Numbered from the stretch's first letter, positions 33,701 to 48,600 are shown. The stretch: DNA of 64,000 nucleotides from Imbricaverruca yamaguchii (GCA_034440575.1 JAOTOL010001605.1:674501-738500); one strand, 5' to 3'. Made by a program: numbers and translations. Notes: generated from the letters alone by a model not told the origin.

Positions 33701-36635
33701 GAAAGTAATTACAGGACCATGAGTGTTCATGACGTAAGAAAGTCGAATTCGATCATACAGTGCTGGAACAAGCTCAGTTTCATAGGTGACGCTGACGGTG
33801 TCACGAAAACCAGACAAATCGACCGCTGAGCACAACTCGAGAGACAGTAGGTTGAAAACACGGCTAAGCCTGGACCACCACCACTTGGCCGCCATCTACA
33901 GGCACGCCCGCAAGCGAAGAACCGCGTCGCCACGTGCTCGAGACGCCACCTGGCGGACGCCGCCCATCACCATGGTTACCAACACGCAAACAAGCGACAC
34001 ATGACCCCAGATCCGACACGAGCCGGTCTCGGCGGCGGGCGTGGCGCGACGTCTGACCTGTGACGTGCCCGCCGGTCGTGGGCAGCGGGATGTTATTTAG
34101 CTCCACCGGCCGGTACTCGTAGTAGTCCTCCTGGACGGTGGTGCTGGTGGTGGTGGTGGCGGCGGTCGCTGCCGAGTGCAGGTGCTCGGTGCGGGTGAGT
34201 GTGACGTTCTCCTCGGACTGGGCCTGCGGACGAGAGAAGAGGCACACTTAGCCGAACCCGCTGCCGCGTACGATGCAATTTCTGCACGTTCACGCATCAC
34301 TTCCATGATAGAATATGTACACTTCGAACAGAACGACATTGCCGGCTAATCCGCGAGAGCTGCTGCGGGTTGCTGACGCCTTTCTGAGACGTCCTCAGAC
34401 AGTAACCGGAATACTGACGCGGAAAGGTTATTTCTGAGTCGCAAACACCTATTAATAAGGCAGACGTGGTGCCACCAGTACGACAACCAAGAGACTACCA
34501 GTAAGGCAGCTGCAAGACCACCAGTACGGCAACCACGAGGTTATACGGCTACCAGTACGGCAGCTGCAAGACCACCAGTACGGCAACCACGAGGTTATAC
34601 GGCTACCAGTACGGCAGCTGCAAGACTACCAGTACGGCAACCATGAGGCTACCAGTACGGCAGGTATGAGGCAGTTATTGGCTGACGGCTGAAATATCGG
34701 CCCCAGCGGCAGCTGGAGTGCGGTCCCAGACGAGCGGCGCCGGAGCCGCCGAGCGGTCACGGTGGGCGCAGTTCGCGCCCGCCGAGGCTCTTACGGCCCG
34801 CGCAGCACGGCCGGCAGAGCACAACGACACCTGCATCATCGGGTCACGGGGCACTTCCAGCATCCACCACAGCACACGACCGGCAACAGGGTGGCCTCCA
34901 CCGCGGTAACAGCTGGGGGGCCCGGAGTAAACAGGCCCCAAGTTCCGGAGGTGGGCCAGGTGGGCAGGCCCAGGAGATGGGAGCAGGCCCCAGAGGTGGG
35001 CAGGCCCCAGAGATGGGCAGGTCCCAGAGGTGGGCAGGCCCCAGAGGTGGGCAGGCCCCAGAGGTGGGCAGGCCCCAGAGGTGGGCAGGCCCCAGAGGTG
35101 GGCAGGCCCCAGAGGTGGGCAGGCCCCAGAGGTGGGCAGGCCCCAGAGGTGGGCAGGTCACAGAGGTGGGCAGGTCCCACAGATGGGTAGGCCCATAGGT
35201 TCGCCTATGTATTACGATCCGTTTTACTTCTTGCATCTACTGATGTGCTTTAGCAGTTCCCTATTAAGGTCCGGCGCTTACGTGCTACCCCTACTTTTCT
35301 CAGGGCTTTGTCTCTATTTACGGACCCAGATGTTTCCCACGATTCCTAAAGCGAATTTTCGGAACTTCCGACGACAATTTGTGAAAGCTCAGTTGTATTT
35401 TTCGATGCTCCGTCCCCATTTGTGGGTGTCTGTCGCGATTTGTGGGACCCGAGCATGATTTTCTGGGGGTCCCGGCGCAGTCCTCCCGAGCCGCTGGGTG
35501 GTACTTTGGGGCCTCTGTCTCCCAGGAGGGAGGGCGATCGTCTTCCCCTTCGATAAGTCACTGGTCCGAATATGCCGATGTCAAGAAAAAACAACGCGAG
35601 AAGAACCCTACGATATTTTACGAGGCAGTCAATTGCCATGCGTCATATAGCGTTGCCAACCTCTCGCGCCGAGCGGTCACGGGTGGACTTGGCCAGCTTG
35701 CCGGTTGTGAGACTCGAACCCACTATCTTACGATCAAGAGTCCAGCGCCCTACCGACTGAACAACCACGATCCCCAAGAGAAGCAGAACGCAGTGCACAC
35801 CACGTAATCACAGCTTAACAACCAAAGGGCAAACCAATATCACGTCGTCGTACAAGCACAGTAGCCGAATACTTGAGCTTTCCAGGATAAAGGAAGTAAG
35901 TGACCTCTCGATACCCCTGAGAAGCAAAATAAGTGAATTTTCACAGAATGATGCTCAGTCTAACCGTTGCCAGTAAATCGCATGCCATGCAAGTGAATTC
36001 TGCTAGTACGATGTATGAATTGAACAGACTAGAAAGCTTGTTGTAAGTCATTGTCGTTGTACCCATACTGATATCAGAGTCGACCAGTGCAAAATAATTG
36101 ACCATGTGGCCTGAAATTCGCAGTTAATGGAATTGTGTATTTCATCCTTGTCTTAGGCTTTTACCATTTTGCTACATGTGTGGGCAGTCATTATACACAC
36201 GACTGCTAAAAATGTAAATGCATGTGACTGAAGTGAAAGGTTTCTTTTTTAATCCTTCAGTGGCGATCTTTTTTTTCCAATCTTTCACTATTCGCAAGAC
36301 TTCTTTCTTCATCACACAGTTAATGGTGAAGTAATTTCAGGATACTGGAGCCGACCCTCCAATAAATGTAATAAATGCCGAATGTATTATCATGCTTCTG
36401 AGGCTTTCTTAGTCTTCAATAAAGACACTATATATCCGAAGTTCATCCCAACAGGTAGAAATTAACATTACAAGTAATAATCGGGCCCGAGGTCGAAAGA
36501 CCTTATTGGAACGGCGAAAAACGGCATTGGGAAAACCCTTAGTACCATCGGCAGCAGCCTCAGCAAGGCATGGAAGTGCTGGGATAGTAGTACACTAAGC
36601 GCCTAGGCAATGGTATATACAAAACTGCTTTGAAA

Positions 36636-36699
<64 letters not shown>

Positions 36700-39600
36700 G
36701 TATATATATATATATATCGTATATATTGTATATATATTATATATGCATGTATGTATGTATGCATAGCGGTGTGCCGGGAGAGCTGCCAAAGGAGTCGTTG
36801 GTACCGGACTTATCGACACTTGACGTTTGTCCCGCCGAAGCTTTCATTTATGTAAAGTCTTGCTAGATTAGCTATGGGTGAAAAACATATTTCAGTTTTG
36901 ATGGACGGCCTTTGTTGATGTTTCTCCGACGAAGGTGGACGTTTAAGCTAATTCAGATTGCCATATTAATTATTGACCCTCGCTGACTACGAAATTCATT
37001 CTACTTCTATTCATGACTCTACCTTCGTCGCCTCCGAAGTTGCTGTACTCTACCTTTGTTCACAAACCTCCGGAGCTGTTCTGCGGGTGCGTCACTCTGA
37101 TTGCCTGGACACACCTATACAATTTGGAATTTAACAATTAAGCTTGCGGGTATATATAGTATATACAAACCTACTGCTGCTCAAAACCGAAACTGAACAG
37201 CCAAGGCCATTTTGAAACCATACGCAAATGCAAAACATGTAACACAATATCTAACTATACAAATTAGGAACGTCACGCAGATTTTCATCAAGCACAAGCC
37301 AATCATCAGCTATATTCACATCTGACATTATTTTAAGGCTCACAATTACCATGGAACGCTCAAACTCTGGAACACATCAAACCGGATACTTTTTTGTAGA
37401 GGTTTTGACCCAGATTCTGGTGAAATTATCGACTGAATGTTGTCAAAGCCTTCCTGAATATTTCGCAACGCGACGTTCGGCGAGGTTTCGAAACAGCCGA
37501 GTACAAGCAGAAACACCTAGAAATGTGCAGAAATACACAGAAATGCGCAGACTTGTTTGTTGTGAGCCAGCATGAGTCAAAGTGGTTCAGGTCAAACACA
37601 CATCGGCACGTGGTATCACGGCATTCAAACTCCAACATCACAAGATGTAATTTATGTTGTATTTTGAATTTACGCCCTCGCGGCACAATTGCACTTAGCG
37701 ATTCCTAAGAAATGAAGTGAAGAAAGAATGCAGAAAGCATTACAGTAAAAGGCATACCAACTTCATCATCACTCCCGATTGTCCTTGCGTCGCGTTCTTC
37801 ATGGTTGCTGTGTGGCGTAGTGGCTTCTGAACTCTCTTCAATAAACTATCTGGAAACAGCATAAACGAATGCCGCTAACACACAGCAGGTGTTCGGTGGT
37901 CTCATAAAAGGCCTCACGAAAAACAACCGGAACGACTGCGATTTCGCCCACCAATTTCGCGCCACAGAGCGCCCACCTCGCCCCCGGAAACGCTGTTGAA
38001 CTCGACAGCAGCGGGCCGCTCACCTGAGAGCGTCGGCGGTGTCGCCGGTCCTGCCCAGAGTGGCGAGCGATGAGAACGCGACAGCGACCTGCACTCGCCC
38101 CGGCCGCTGCCGGCTGAAAAATATCCCGCCGTCGACCGACCTGGGGGGCACCTTGAGGCCGTCGCCTCGCTCTGTGGTTGGCACAGACCTCCTGGCCCCG
38201 CCCACTCCCGACACGGCCGTCCCCATGTTCCCCGCCGGCTGTGACATGAACGCGGGGGCTGTTCCTGCGCCTGGCGTGTCACGAGCCGCGGGTCACCGCA
38301 CTCGGATTCGGTGCCATTGGGCGACTGTGCTGCTCAAGTGTGCAAACTGCCTGCGACGTCACTGAACAGAGCGAGGAGGCGGAGTGGGCTCCTGGCCGAG
38401 CAAAAACACCACCGTGTCGTCCCCACTCTGAATAGAGCGAGGCGGCGGAGTGTGTGCCTTACCGAGCAAACCCATCGCCGTGCCGTCCGCCTGAGTTGCG
38501 TCGATAGTATGGGAGGGTGGAGGACACAGGGTTGTTGTGTCGACAAGCATTCCAGTCGGGCCAGACAATGAGTTGACAGTTGTCGAGTCGGACCAGACAA
38601 CGAGTTGACAGTTGTCGAGTCGGACCAGACAATGAGTTGACAGTTGTCGAGTCGGGCCAGACAATGAGTTGACAGTTGTCGAGTCGGGCCATGTACAAGT
38701 CGAGTCGGGTGTGTCGTGCAAAAACAATTACTTGGGGTTAGCAAAATTATTGTGCCCATTTGTCTAAAAAATCCCAAATATGCTTGAAATTTCGAGGGGA
38801 AAATAATAAACAAAGTGTGCCCCAGGCCTCATAAGAGTTGGCAGCGTGCTCACCTGTGCCACCTAGCGGGTAAAATGTCAACTTTGAAACTAAGGCCGAT
38901 ATAAAGTTACATAGCTATATTTTTGGAATCGGCGCAAAAAATTACGACTAATGGTGATCACTGCTACTCATTATTGTCATTATTTATGATAGTGCAACCG
39001 ACTTCGCGTGGCGTGTCAGCACTGCCGTCGCGAGTCTCCACTGGCCCGCACGGTCCGGTGGGACCGTGGACTCACCCTCGAGAGGGGAGGACACCTGCGA
39101 CATGATCTGGTAAACGAACAGATCACCGCATTGATATTCGTATGTTCTTTAAATATGTATTCTCTAAAGGGAACATGTACGGTCATCTACAAAAATATCG
39201 AATATTGTATAATTCGAGCGCTGAAATACCTGCTGACAAATGCCCATCCACGCAACGAATGCACACATTTGGTCACGAAAGCAATGCGCTCACTCACTTG
39301 CATCCCACTGGACGGTGTTCTACCTACTTACATGTAAAGTCCTTCTTACTGCGCCACAGTGGCAGGGCTTCGCGGTGTTTCAGGGTATTCATAATGTAGC
39401 CATGGCGAGCCTCCGCGCCGACTACCATTATCGAGGCGTCTGTGACTAATTGTACCATTCTTTCGACAGATTGTGTGTGGACTGGGTACTGCGGTACTTC
39501 CAGGGGATTATCAGCGATGAGGCCGATATCGTGGTCCGACAGATGCATAGCCATCGGCGGCTCAGTTTGCATCACGGAGGCTCAACCAATCAAATCCGTA

Positions 39601-42600
39601 TAACATGCGGCCTCCATGTTGATCGTGGGAATACGAAAGGCGCGGACTGTCGCCTCCCCAGTTTCTGAGGAGCTGTTCTGCACATTGCGACACTCCTGAA
39701 TGCGGTCCACAGCTAGCTGGCGCTTGTCGTGGTCCTCGTCGGCCAGCATCGCCACAAGGATCACCTCTGGGTGGGACCAGTACCCATTGCGCTGTATCAC
39801 AGGCTTCACCAACTCGGCCAATTCTGGTCTTAAAGTCTGGAGCAGTTTTACACTTTCGACTAGATTGGATGGGCAATTTTTGCAGTGCCAGTTTTGTTTG
39901 ATACAGAACCACATGGGGGTGAAATGAAGCATCAGAAACTCAACCAACCGTTTTAGGTGATCTGTGAGATCTTCGGTTGATACATACAACCGTAAGCTGC
40001 TAAGGTGAGCCACCTGGAGGGATTCAAGGTTCCGATTTTTCCAGAGGCGATCCGTGCGGAGCTGGAGCCAGTCTGCACCCCAAAGGCCAGGTCATACAAG
40101 TGCTTTTGGTCTGAGCTGAGGTCTTTTTGACATGTGACGGAATTTTTGGAACATTACCCTGAATCGTCTGAAATTTTACAACTGGAAGCAGTTCTACAGA
40201 CCCGCCTGCCGCCTTGCCAATGGGACCAGTATATGACCTGGGTCCAGTGGTCGCGCCATCTAATTTTGAGAACACCTCTCTGAGGTTTAATTCGTGTGCG
40301 TGCAATTGGCACACAAACCAATGCACTGGCCGTTTCCGACTGAGTTCAAATAGGCGGCAAACACCGCCTTTTCGGCCAGTGTTGACGCTAGTTCCATCAT
40401 ATCCTAACACGCACACATCCGCATCGATCTCACACGCCACTGCACTCAGCTCCAAGCGCAAATGCTCCGACTTTCCCGACACCGGCGTAAAATGAGCCAC
40501 GTACTTACTGTTCGGCTCAGACACAACTACCACATGTTCCTCACGCTCCTTCGACAGCGAACTAACGTACGTGTGATCCTTTCTTCCGTCAAAATATATC
40601 CCCGTGACGTCACTGATTATCAGTCATCCTTACAGACCACAGCTGTCTCACTCCGAACACGGTTACGTTCTCTCCACATCTTTTTGCTATCCACCACTGT
40701 TGTCACATCGTCCTTGTCGACACGATCAATATCGACCTGTAATGCGTTAATAAGCGCTGCGCAGGCGCGGTTGGATACGCCATATCTGTCTGCCGCCAAC
40801 GCTGTGTTGGTCGAGTCGTCTCTGTTTTGCGATGACGGTAGAGCGACTGGCTCTGGTCGCTGTTGTCCCCGGTTTGGGCCCTTGTCTGAGTCCGTACACA
40901 TTCTCGGTGTCGTCTTCGTTTCGTCTCCTGAGCGTCGACTGTGCCCAAGTACATCTTCCGTGGTCCACGTTGGTCGCTCAAAAACCCAATCTCCATAGGC
41001 GGCACCTTGTAGTCTCTGGGGCGCGCGCAGTTCAGCATATCAGCGCACTTGCATTGGGCGATATCAAACAAACCTTCAAACCACCTGGTCTTATCTTCCA
41101 GAGATGCTATCTTGGCATCGCTCTTGGGAGTCAATTTCTTTGATCTTTTTGACATCGCTTTCTTGTAACACATAAACTTGTCCCGGCACTCTGTTATCGT
41201 TGCTTATTGGTTTCACGACACATTGACCGTTGAGTCATGTAGTGTCGCCAATCTCTCACGCCGATTGGTCGCGGGCGAAGAATAGCGACAGGTGAGAATC
41301 GAACCCACAACATTTTGATTGTGAGACGAGCACCTTACCCCTAGACTACTCGTCCCCTGGCACTCTGTTATTATGGCATGGATGCGATGGAGACACAACG
41401 CCGGAATCCCTTCTCGGATCCACAAATCCCGCACAGCATTTGCGACCTTGTTGATTGCGGGCAGCCTATCAGTTGTCCTCACTTTCTTATCAAACTGTGT
41501 TTTACTATACACTTTTTCGACATACCCTAATACGTCCTTGCGCGTCGGAAACATGTTCTTTAGTTCAGCTGGGCATCCCAACCCTTTCGCTTGCCGTGTG
41601 GTGGACTGGTGACTCGCAGACTTTCGCTCCATAGCCAAACGCATTAGCACCTCTCGACACGCTAATGATCACTGATCCGTCGATACTGATCTGAGTGGCC
41701 GCTGACTAGCGTCGGTCGCGACGCCGGTCGGAAACCGACGCTCTGTAATTAATCCAGATACCCATGCGACAGGGCATGTCTGAACACGAACAACGGGCCA
41801 TTCAGATCTGGTGACGGAGGGAAGGGTCGGGGGACAGTTACAGCTGGACGCGAGCGGCGATAACGACACCAGAATATCAATGCAGTGAAGTGCTCGCTGT
41901 CAGGGTCGGATACAAGGAGGGGGAGACAAGGAGGTCATCGACACATAAGCACTGATTAATTTATGAGTTTGGAATTGAAAGTGCATTTTAGAAAGAAATT
42001 GTTTAAAAATTATAATTCATGGACTGACAGGCGAAACAACACCAGGCCACTCATACCTATTCCATATATGTCCACCTACTATCATATTGCACAACTAATC
42101 GTTCATTCACACTCTCAATAATAATGCCATGATGGAGCCGTATGGAGAGGAATTAGGGTGCATGGCATTGCTTCTTTTCTGTCTTAGAGTTAGGAGTGTA
42201 TAATATACCAATGAGCTAAATAACAGCGTATAATGTAAAGGTGTATATTAATTTAGTAATGGTATCATAAGAAATACCAATTTAGAAGGCAATGAAACCC
42301 TGCATACCAACGAACAAATAAACACATTAGTTACAGTGCGTTTTGAGGGTGATTATAGTGCCATCCCTGGCATACCTATATTTGGCAGAGCCCTCGGGCG
42401 TGCCGCCCCCAATATCAGGGCTCATCCCCCCCCTTGGAAAATTCCTGGATCAGACCCTGCTCGGTGCATCAGGTCATGTTGCGAGTGTCCTCCCCCCCCC
42501 CTCACCTCTCCCGGTCTCGGGGGAACGGGCCCACACGGTCTAGCCAGACCTGCGGGCTGGTGGAATTTCGTGACGGCAGCGCGGACGCGGTACACGAATA

Positions 42601-45600
42601 CCGCTGCAGGACCCTAAATAATGACTAAATCGAGTAGCAGTAGTCATTAGCCATCATTTTGTACGCTGATTCTAAAAATATGACTATATGACTTCCTGTC
42701 GGCTTTAGTTTCTGAGCCGATATTATCCCCGCTAGGTGGCTCTTGTGGGCACACGGCCAAACCTTCCAAGGGCCGGAGCACACTTTGTGTGTCCTTTTTT
42801 CTAGAAATTTCAAGTATATTCGGGGTTTATAAACCTATGGGCACTATAATTTTGCTAACCATAGGCAAAACGAAAGAAAAATGTGCGTTTCGACACAGCC
42901 TAATGTACAAGACACATATGGACTGTACCTGAAGATGGAATAAATTGAATTCATACGGTTTTGTGCATAACTCACATCAACTTCAAACGCGTCAGAAGTC
43001 AACTTGGCGGCTTTTCTTTATCTACTCTTCACCTTGGGCTAACGCCACCCTACATGCAACATGTGCTTAGTGGTCTATTGTATCAACGCCATTAAATGTT
43101 GATAAGCTAAAACTGGAGCTCCTTTCAGTTAATATAATATTACCTGGCAAGAATGCAACTCCTATCAGAGAGGCTTGCATGCTTTCTAGGATATTTCGAT
43201 GCACTGCTCGCTTTGTCAAGTATAATGGTGAGTATTCTGTCATCACACCTTGTGGGATCGATGTGCAGGTGAGGCGAGACAGTTCCACTACCGTCAAAAG
43301 GTCTCACCATGGGCACAAGTTGTCATTACGCTTTCTTGGATGGATGTGCAGTTGAGGCGAGACAGTTTCAGTGCTTTCAAAATATCCCGTTATAGGCATA
43401 GTTTCCGCCATGGAAGGTGAATACCTCCACACAGTCTTCATCAATGGAACACAGTGAATAAATGTGAGTCAGTGTACACTGTTTTGCCAGATTAATACAC
43501 CAAACTTTTTTCACCATGGGTAAACATCTGAACAAACACGACGACTGTGAAATTTTGATCCCAAAACGGACAGCCACATTGAACATAGGCATTTTCAGCT
43601 CAGAGAAAACCCATTAAGGTAGCCGAGTATGGCAAGACATTTGACGGTATGTTGAATAGCAGACAGGCCGCGGTATTTTGAATTAAGCCTTCAACCCTAC
43701 AAAAGTCGCACTAGGCTACAGTGTTTTCCTCTTGCGGTCAGCATAGAACATACCTGTTGCACCAGTATGCACCCTGGAATACAAAGTGGTGAATACTAAT
43801 AATAAGATAAACAATAAAATAATATTATGAAATGATATTATTTTATTGTTTATCTTAGAGCCTGTTGTGAACCGACATACATGTCCTCAGATGACTCCAT
43901 GGTCCCATTCTAGCTACCTGATTTTCTGACACGAGTTAAAAATCTCCATATCTTATTTCATAAGCGCTCCATGGGTCCATGGGAAATGTCCTGAGTGGCG
44001 CTAGAGTCGAACCCGGGACCTTTGGTACCCATAGCCCGACACCTTAACCACTCGGCCATCCCCGCCCCTTGCAGTTGACTTTCACTGCAACATTAGAATG
44101 TTTGAGGCTTAGCAATGTCGCAACCAAAGGTCATCCAGTCCCAGATTTCCAATTGTGACGTGAACTATTGATATCAGACTTGCCGCAAAATCGAGCGCTG
44201 GCCCCACGAACATCGAATGACTAAATTATCCAGCCGGTGTCTGGCTGGTGCCGATCCTCAACCGTCGAGGGCTACACCGCAACACAATGATTTAATTATG
44301 TGACGGCTGTGTGACATGGCACGGCAATAGATGGCCGACTCTGGCGCGCGCTCAAGGTGCTCACTCACACCAGCCGTCGATGCGCCGGCGGTTCTATTCC
44401 CAGCCGCGGAATGACCGCACCTGACGCAACCGGGGTGCGGTGCGCCCCGCCCCCCAGCGACACATTCCCCCACCACACGAGGCATGTCGCCGCGTCAGCT
44501 CGGTACGCCAGGCGCGGCAGAATGCGCCGAAATGGGCGCGCCAATGCAGGCGACAGCGCGGGCGCCCGGCCAGACTGGCGGGGAGGCGTGGCCGTGTCCG
44601 CCCCATACACGGGCCATACACGTCAGCGTCCCCGGTCTCGTCCGCCACCCCCGGGCCATGTCAGCGTCCCCGGTCTCGTCCGCCACCCCCGGGCTGATGC
44701 CTGTCAGCGTCTCCGGTCTCGTCCGCCACCCCGGGCTGTTGTCTGTCGGCGTCCCTGGTTTCGTCCGCCACCCGGATCGATGCCTGTCGGCGTCCCGGTC
44801 TCGTCCGCCACCCCCGGGCCGATGTCTGTCGGCGTCCCTGGTCTCGTGGCGTGCACGGGCCGATGTTTGTCAGCGTCCGCGGTCTCGTCCGCCACCCCCG
44901 GGCCGATGTCTGTCGGCGTCCCCGGTCTCGTCCGCCACCCCCGGGCCGATGTCTGTCGGCGTCCCCGGTCTCGTCCGCCACCCCGGGCCGATGTCTGTCG
45001 GCGTCCCGTCTCGTCCGGGTCTCTCCCACCCGGGCCGATGCCTGTCGGCGTCCCCGGTCTCGTCCGCCACCCCGGGCCGTCTGTAGCGTCCCCGGTCTCG
45101 TCCGCCACCCCCGGGCCGATGCCTGTCAGCGTCTCCGGTCTCGTCCGCCACCCCCGGGCCGATGTCTGTCGGCGTCCTGGTCTCGTGCGCACACCGTCCA
45201 GCTCCCACCCATACCCCACCGCTGATGTCTGTCGGCGTCCCCGGTATCGTCCGCCACCCCCGGGCCGATGTCTGTCGGCGTCCCCGGTCTCGTCCGCCAC
45301 CCCCGGGCCGATGTCTGTCGGCGTCCCTGGTCTCGTGGCGTGCACGGGCCGATGTCTGTCGGCGTCCCTGGTCTCGTGCGGCACCCCGGCTGATGTCTGT
45401 CGGCGTCCCTGGTCTCGTGTCACACGGGCTGTTGTCTGTCGGCGTCCCCGGTCTCGTCCGCCACCCCCGGGCCGATGTCTGTCGGCGTCCCTGGTCTCGT
45501 CCGCCACCCCCGGGCCGATGTCTGTCGGCGTCCTCGGTCTCGTCCGCCACCCCCGGGCCGATGTCTGTCGGCGTCCCTGGTCTCGGGCCGCACCCGGGCT

Positions 45601-48600
45601 GTTTATCCCCCCACCCACTGGCTGATGTCAGCGTCCCTGTTCGTCCGCACCCGCTTTTGTCTTTACCGGTCCCCCCTGGCTGATGTCAGCGTCCCTGGTC
45701 TCGTCCGCCACCCCCGGGCCGATGTCTGTCGCGTCCCCGGTCTCGTCCGCCACCCCCGGGCCGATGTCTGTCGGCGTCCCGGTCTCGTCGGCCGATGTCG
45801 TCCGTCCCCGCCGTGGGCCGTCCCGTCGTTGTCCCCACCTCTCCGCCACCCCCGGCTGTCGGCGTCCCCGGTCTCGTCCGCCACCCCCGGGCCGATGTCT
45901 GTCGGCGTCCCCGGTCTCGTCCGCCACCCCCGGGCCGACGTCTGTCGGCGTCCCCGGTCTCGTCCGCCACCCCCGGGCCGATGTCTGTCGGCGTCCCTGG
46001 TCTCGTGGCGTGCACGGGCCGTGTCAACGTCCCCGGCCTCGTGCCGCACCCGGGCTGTTGTCTGTCGGCATCCCCGGTCTCGTCTCCCACCCACTGGCTG
46101 ATGTCAGCGTCCTCGGTCTCGTCCCGTACTCTGGCCGATGTCTGTCAGACATCAGCTGTGGGGCACAGCTACGGCCACGGAGAACAAATGCACGGACACT
46201 GCCGACCACATTGGGGCGCACACACCACGTCTGTGCGTTAGGCGTATCGCTTGCTGGCCGGCCGATCGCAGGCGGTGGCCCGCCGACACAAGGCTCGTTC
46301 AGTTCGTCAGAGGTATTTTCACACCGGCAATAACGATTGTCATTGTTGCGGGTGGTTGCCACCAACGTCGCCTCACTATCTCGCCGGTTGCGTGACTGAG
46401 GTGCCATCGTGACTGCGTCATTTACCTCTCACCCCCAGCGAATAAGCGGCTAGCGCATGTTCAGAATGTACGGCCATTGCTCACCGAGAGGCGTGCAAGT
46501 TGCGATCCGAATTCTAGAGCGTGGGATCGCATTTTCGGCTGACAGACATCTTACCCCCTGCCCACCCCTCCGCCCGATAGGCTGCCTATAGCGCGGCATC
46601 AGAGCGCAACCTCACAGATTCCCGGGCGTTCCGCCTTTGTCGGCAGATTTAGTTTTGTCGGGGACGAAAGCCTTTGTGCGCCGTCCTGTACTGGGACAAA
46701 TGTCGCCTGAGTCACGCCAATGCTTCAGCCGACACAGCGCAACAGCACGGCGGCGGAACACGCTGTTCTGCTGTGCGGCGGATGTGGCCCACCGGATGTG
46801 GCCCACCAGATGTGGCCCACCGGATGTGGCCCACCGGATGTGGCCCACCGGATGTGGCCCACCGGATGTGGCCCACCGGATGTGGCCCACCGGATGTGGC
46901 CCACCGGATGTGGCCCACCGGATGTGGCCCGGCGGATGTAGCCCGGCGGATGTAGCCCGGCGGATGTAGCCCAGCGGATGTAGCCCAGCGGATGTGGCCC
47001 ACCGGATGTGGCCCAGCAGATGTAGCCCAACAGATGTAGCCCAGCAGATGTAGCCCAGCAGATGTAGCCCAGCAGATGTAGCCCAGCAGATGTAGCCCAG
47101 CAGATGTAGCCCAGATGTGGCCTAGCATATGTGGCCCAACAAATGTGGCCCAGCAGATGTAGCCCAGCAGATGTAGCCCACGGATGTGGCCCACGGATGT
47201 GGCCCACGGATGTGGCCCACCGGATGTGGCCCACATGTCGGATGTGGCCCACGGATGTGGCCCACGGATGTGGTTCAGCGGATGTAGCCCAGCAGATGTG
47301 GCCCGGCGGATGTAGCCCGGCGGATGTAGCCCGGCGGATGTGGCCCACCGGATGTGGCCCAGCGGATGTGGCCCAGCAGATGTGGCCCAGCAGATGTGGC
47401 CCAGCAGATGTGGCCCAGCAGATGTGGCCCAGCAGATGTGGCCCAGCAGATGTGGCCCAGCAGATGTGGTCCAGCATATGTGGTCCAGCAGATGTGGTCC
47501 AGCAAATGCGGTCCAGCAGAAGTGGCCCAGCAGATGTGGTCCAGCAGATGTGGTCCAGCAGATGTGGCCTGGCGGACGACCACTGGCGACCACTGGCTGC
47601 TCTGTGGTGTCACTAAGCTGCGCACACCACACACCAGCCGACACGCCCGCTCACAGCGCGGGGCATGGGCGAGAACAGGTGAGGAGCGCCGACTGGACGG
47701 GCTGGGTAGATTTAGGAGAGCTGTACATATTGGCTAGGCGTACGTACCGATGACGTGGACTGGTGGGGTGTGCTGACAAGATGGTCATTGGTTTTACGAC
47801 ACATCGACCGTTGAGTCGTGTGGCGTCGCCAATCTTTCACACCGATTGGTTGCGGACGAAAGAGTAGCGACAGATGTACCGGTCAGGTGGAATGGTGGAG
47901 TGTATTAGTGAGATGTACCGATGTGACGGACTGTTGCGGCGGGCTGATAAAACTGATCGACATACCAAGACCGGTCTTCTGTTCCCCTGCTCGCGATGTG
48001 CCTCTGGAGTCTGTACCAGCGACAACCTGGCCAGGCAGGTGATGGAGGCGACATGTAACAGGCAGCAGGGTGGGAAGGCTGGAAGCGGCGAAGCAACTGT
48101 GCTGTCTAATATCTCCCGTATGTTCAGCGTTCCGTAACTAACTCGTCCTGCCAGCATTGCAAACTGGTCAATGTCATTTGTCATAGTAGGAGAAAATATA
48201 ACTTGCATGGCACATTGTTACACCAATTAAGAGAGGAATCGGAACTTTTGGATTGCGATGGTGTCACGTTAACGGCAATCTCATTGCCGTTTAGTTAGAA
48301 ATTTAGGCTAAGCAAGAACAACACGGAAGCGCATTGTCCGGAATTGCCATTCATTAGATCGCGTCAAGCTAGTTATGACTAACGGCACATGGTGGAAACA
48401 TTTTGCTTCACCAACACCGTGCAACTGATTTCCGTAAAATACGAATTGTTGAATATTTACATTATATTTTCTCCTGATGCTCATGTTCGTTTCAGCCAGA
48501 AGCAAAACACCGGTGGATGGGGGAACGACGGGCAAAACGTCTCCGTGGGACAGAATTGTGTGCTTTTTTTTTACCGACGGCTCTTCTAAATTCAATCTCA

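Larger units (their letters stand above)
38691..42911 (-). mobile_element. Decayed DNA transposon with long inverted terminal repeats
   Basis: Left end 38700-39110 and right end 42490-42902 are inverted copies about 400 bp long, roughly 75% identical by eye. Shared words include GGTTAGCAAAATTAT, CTTGAAATTTC, GCCACCTAGCGGG, ACTGCTACTC and GTCATTATTTA. ATGTACAAG flanks both ends (38691-38699, 42903-42911) as a possible 9-bp target duplication. Inside is a broken - strand transposase-like gene. Long inverted repeats with a 9-bp duplication resemble the Mutator-like pattern, but I cannot assign a superfamily. Confidence 0.8.

Noticed and set aside
44357..45625. Long Pro/Arg/Val-rich ORFs on both strands (422, 304 and 226 residues)
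   Set aside because: Produced by the 43-bp GC-rich array. All frames are open because the unit lacks stops.
46712..47644. 310-residue - strand ORF with [14 protein letters not shown] repeats
   Set aside because: Translation of the 14-bp array. No start context, splice sites or domain.
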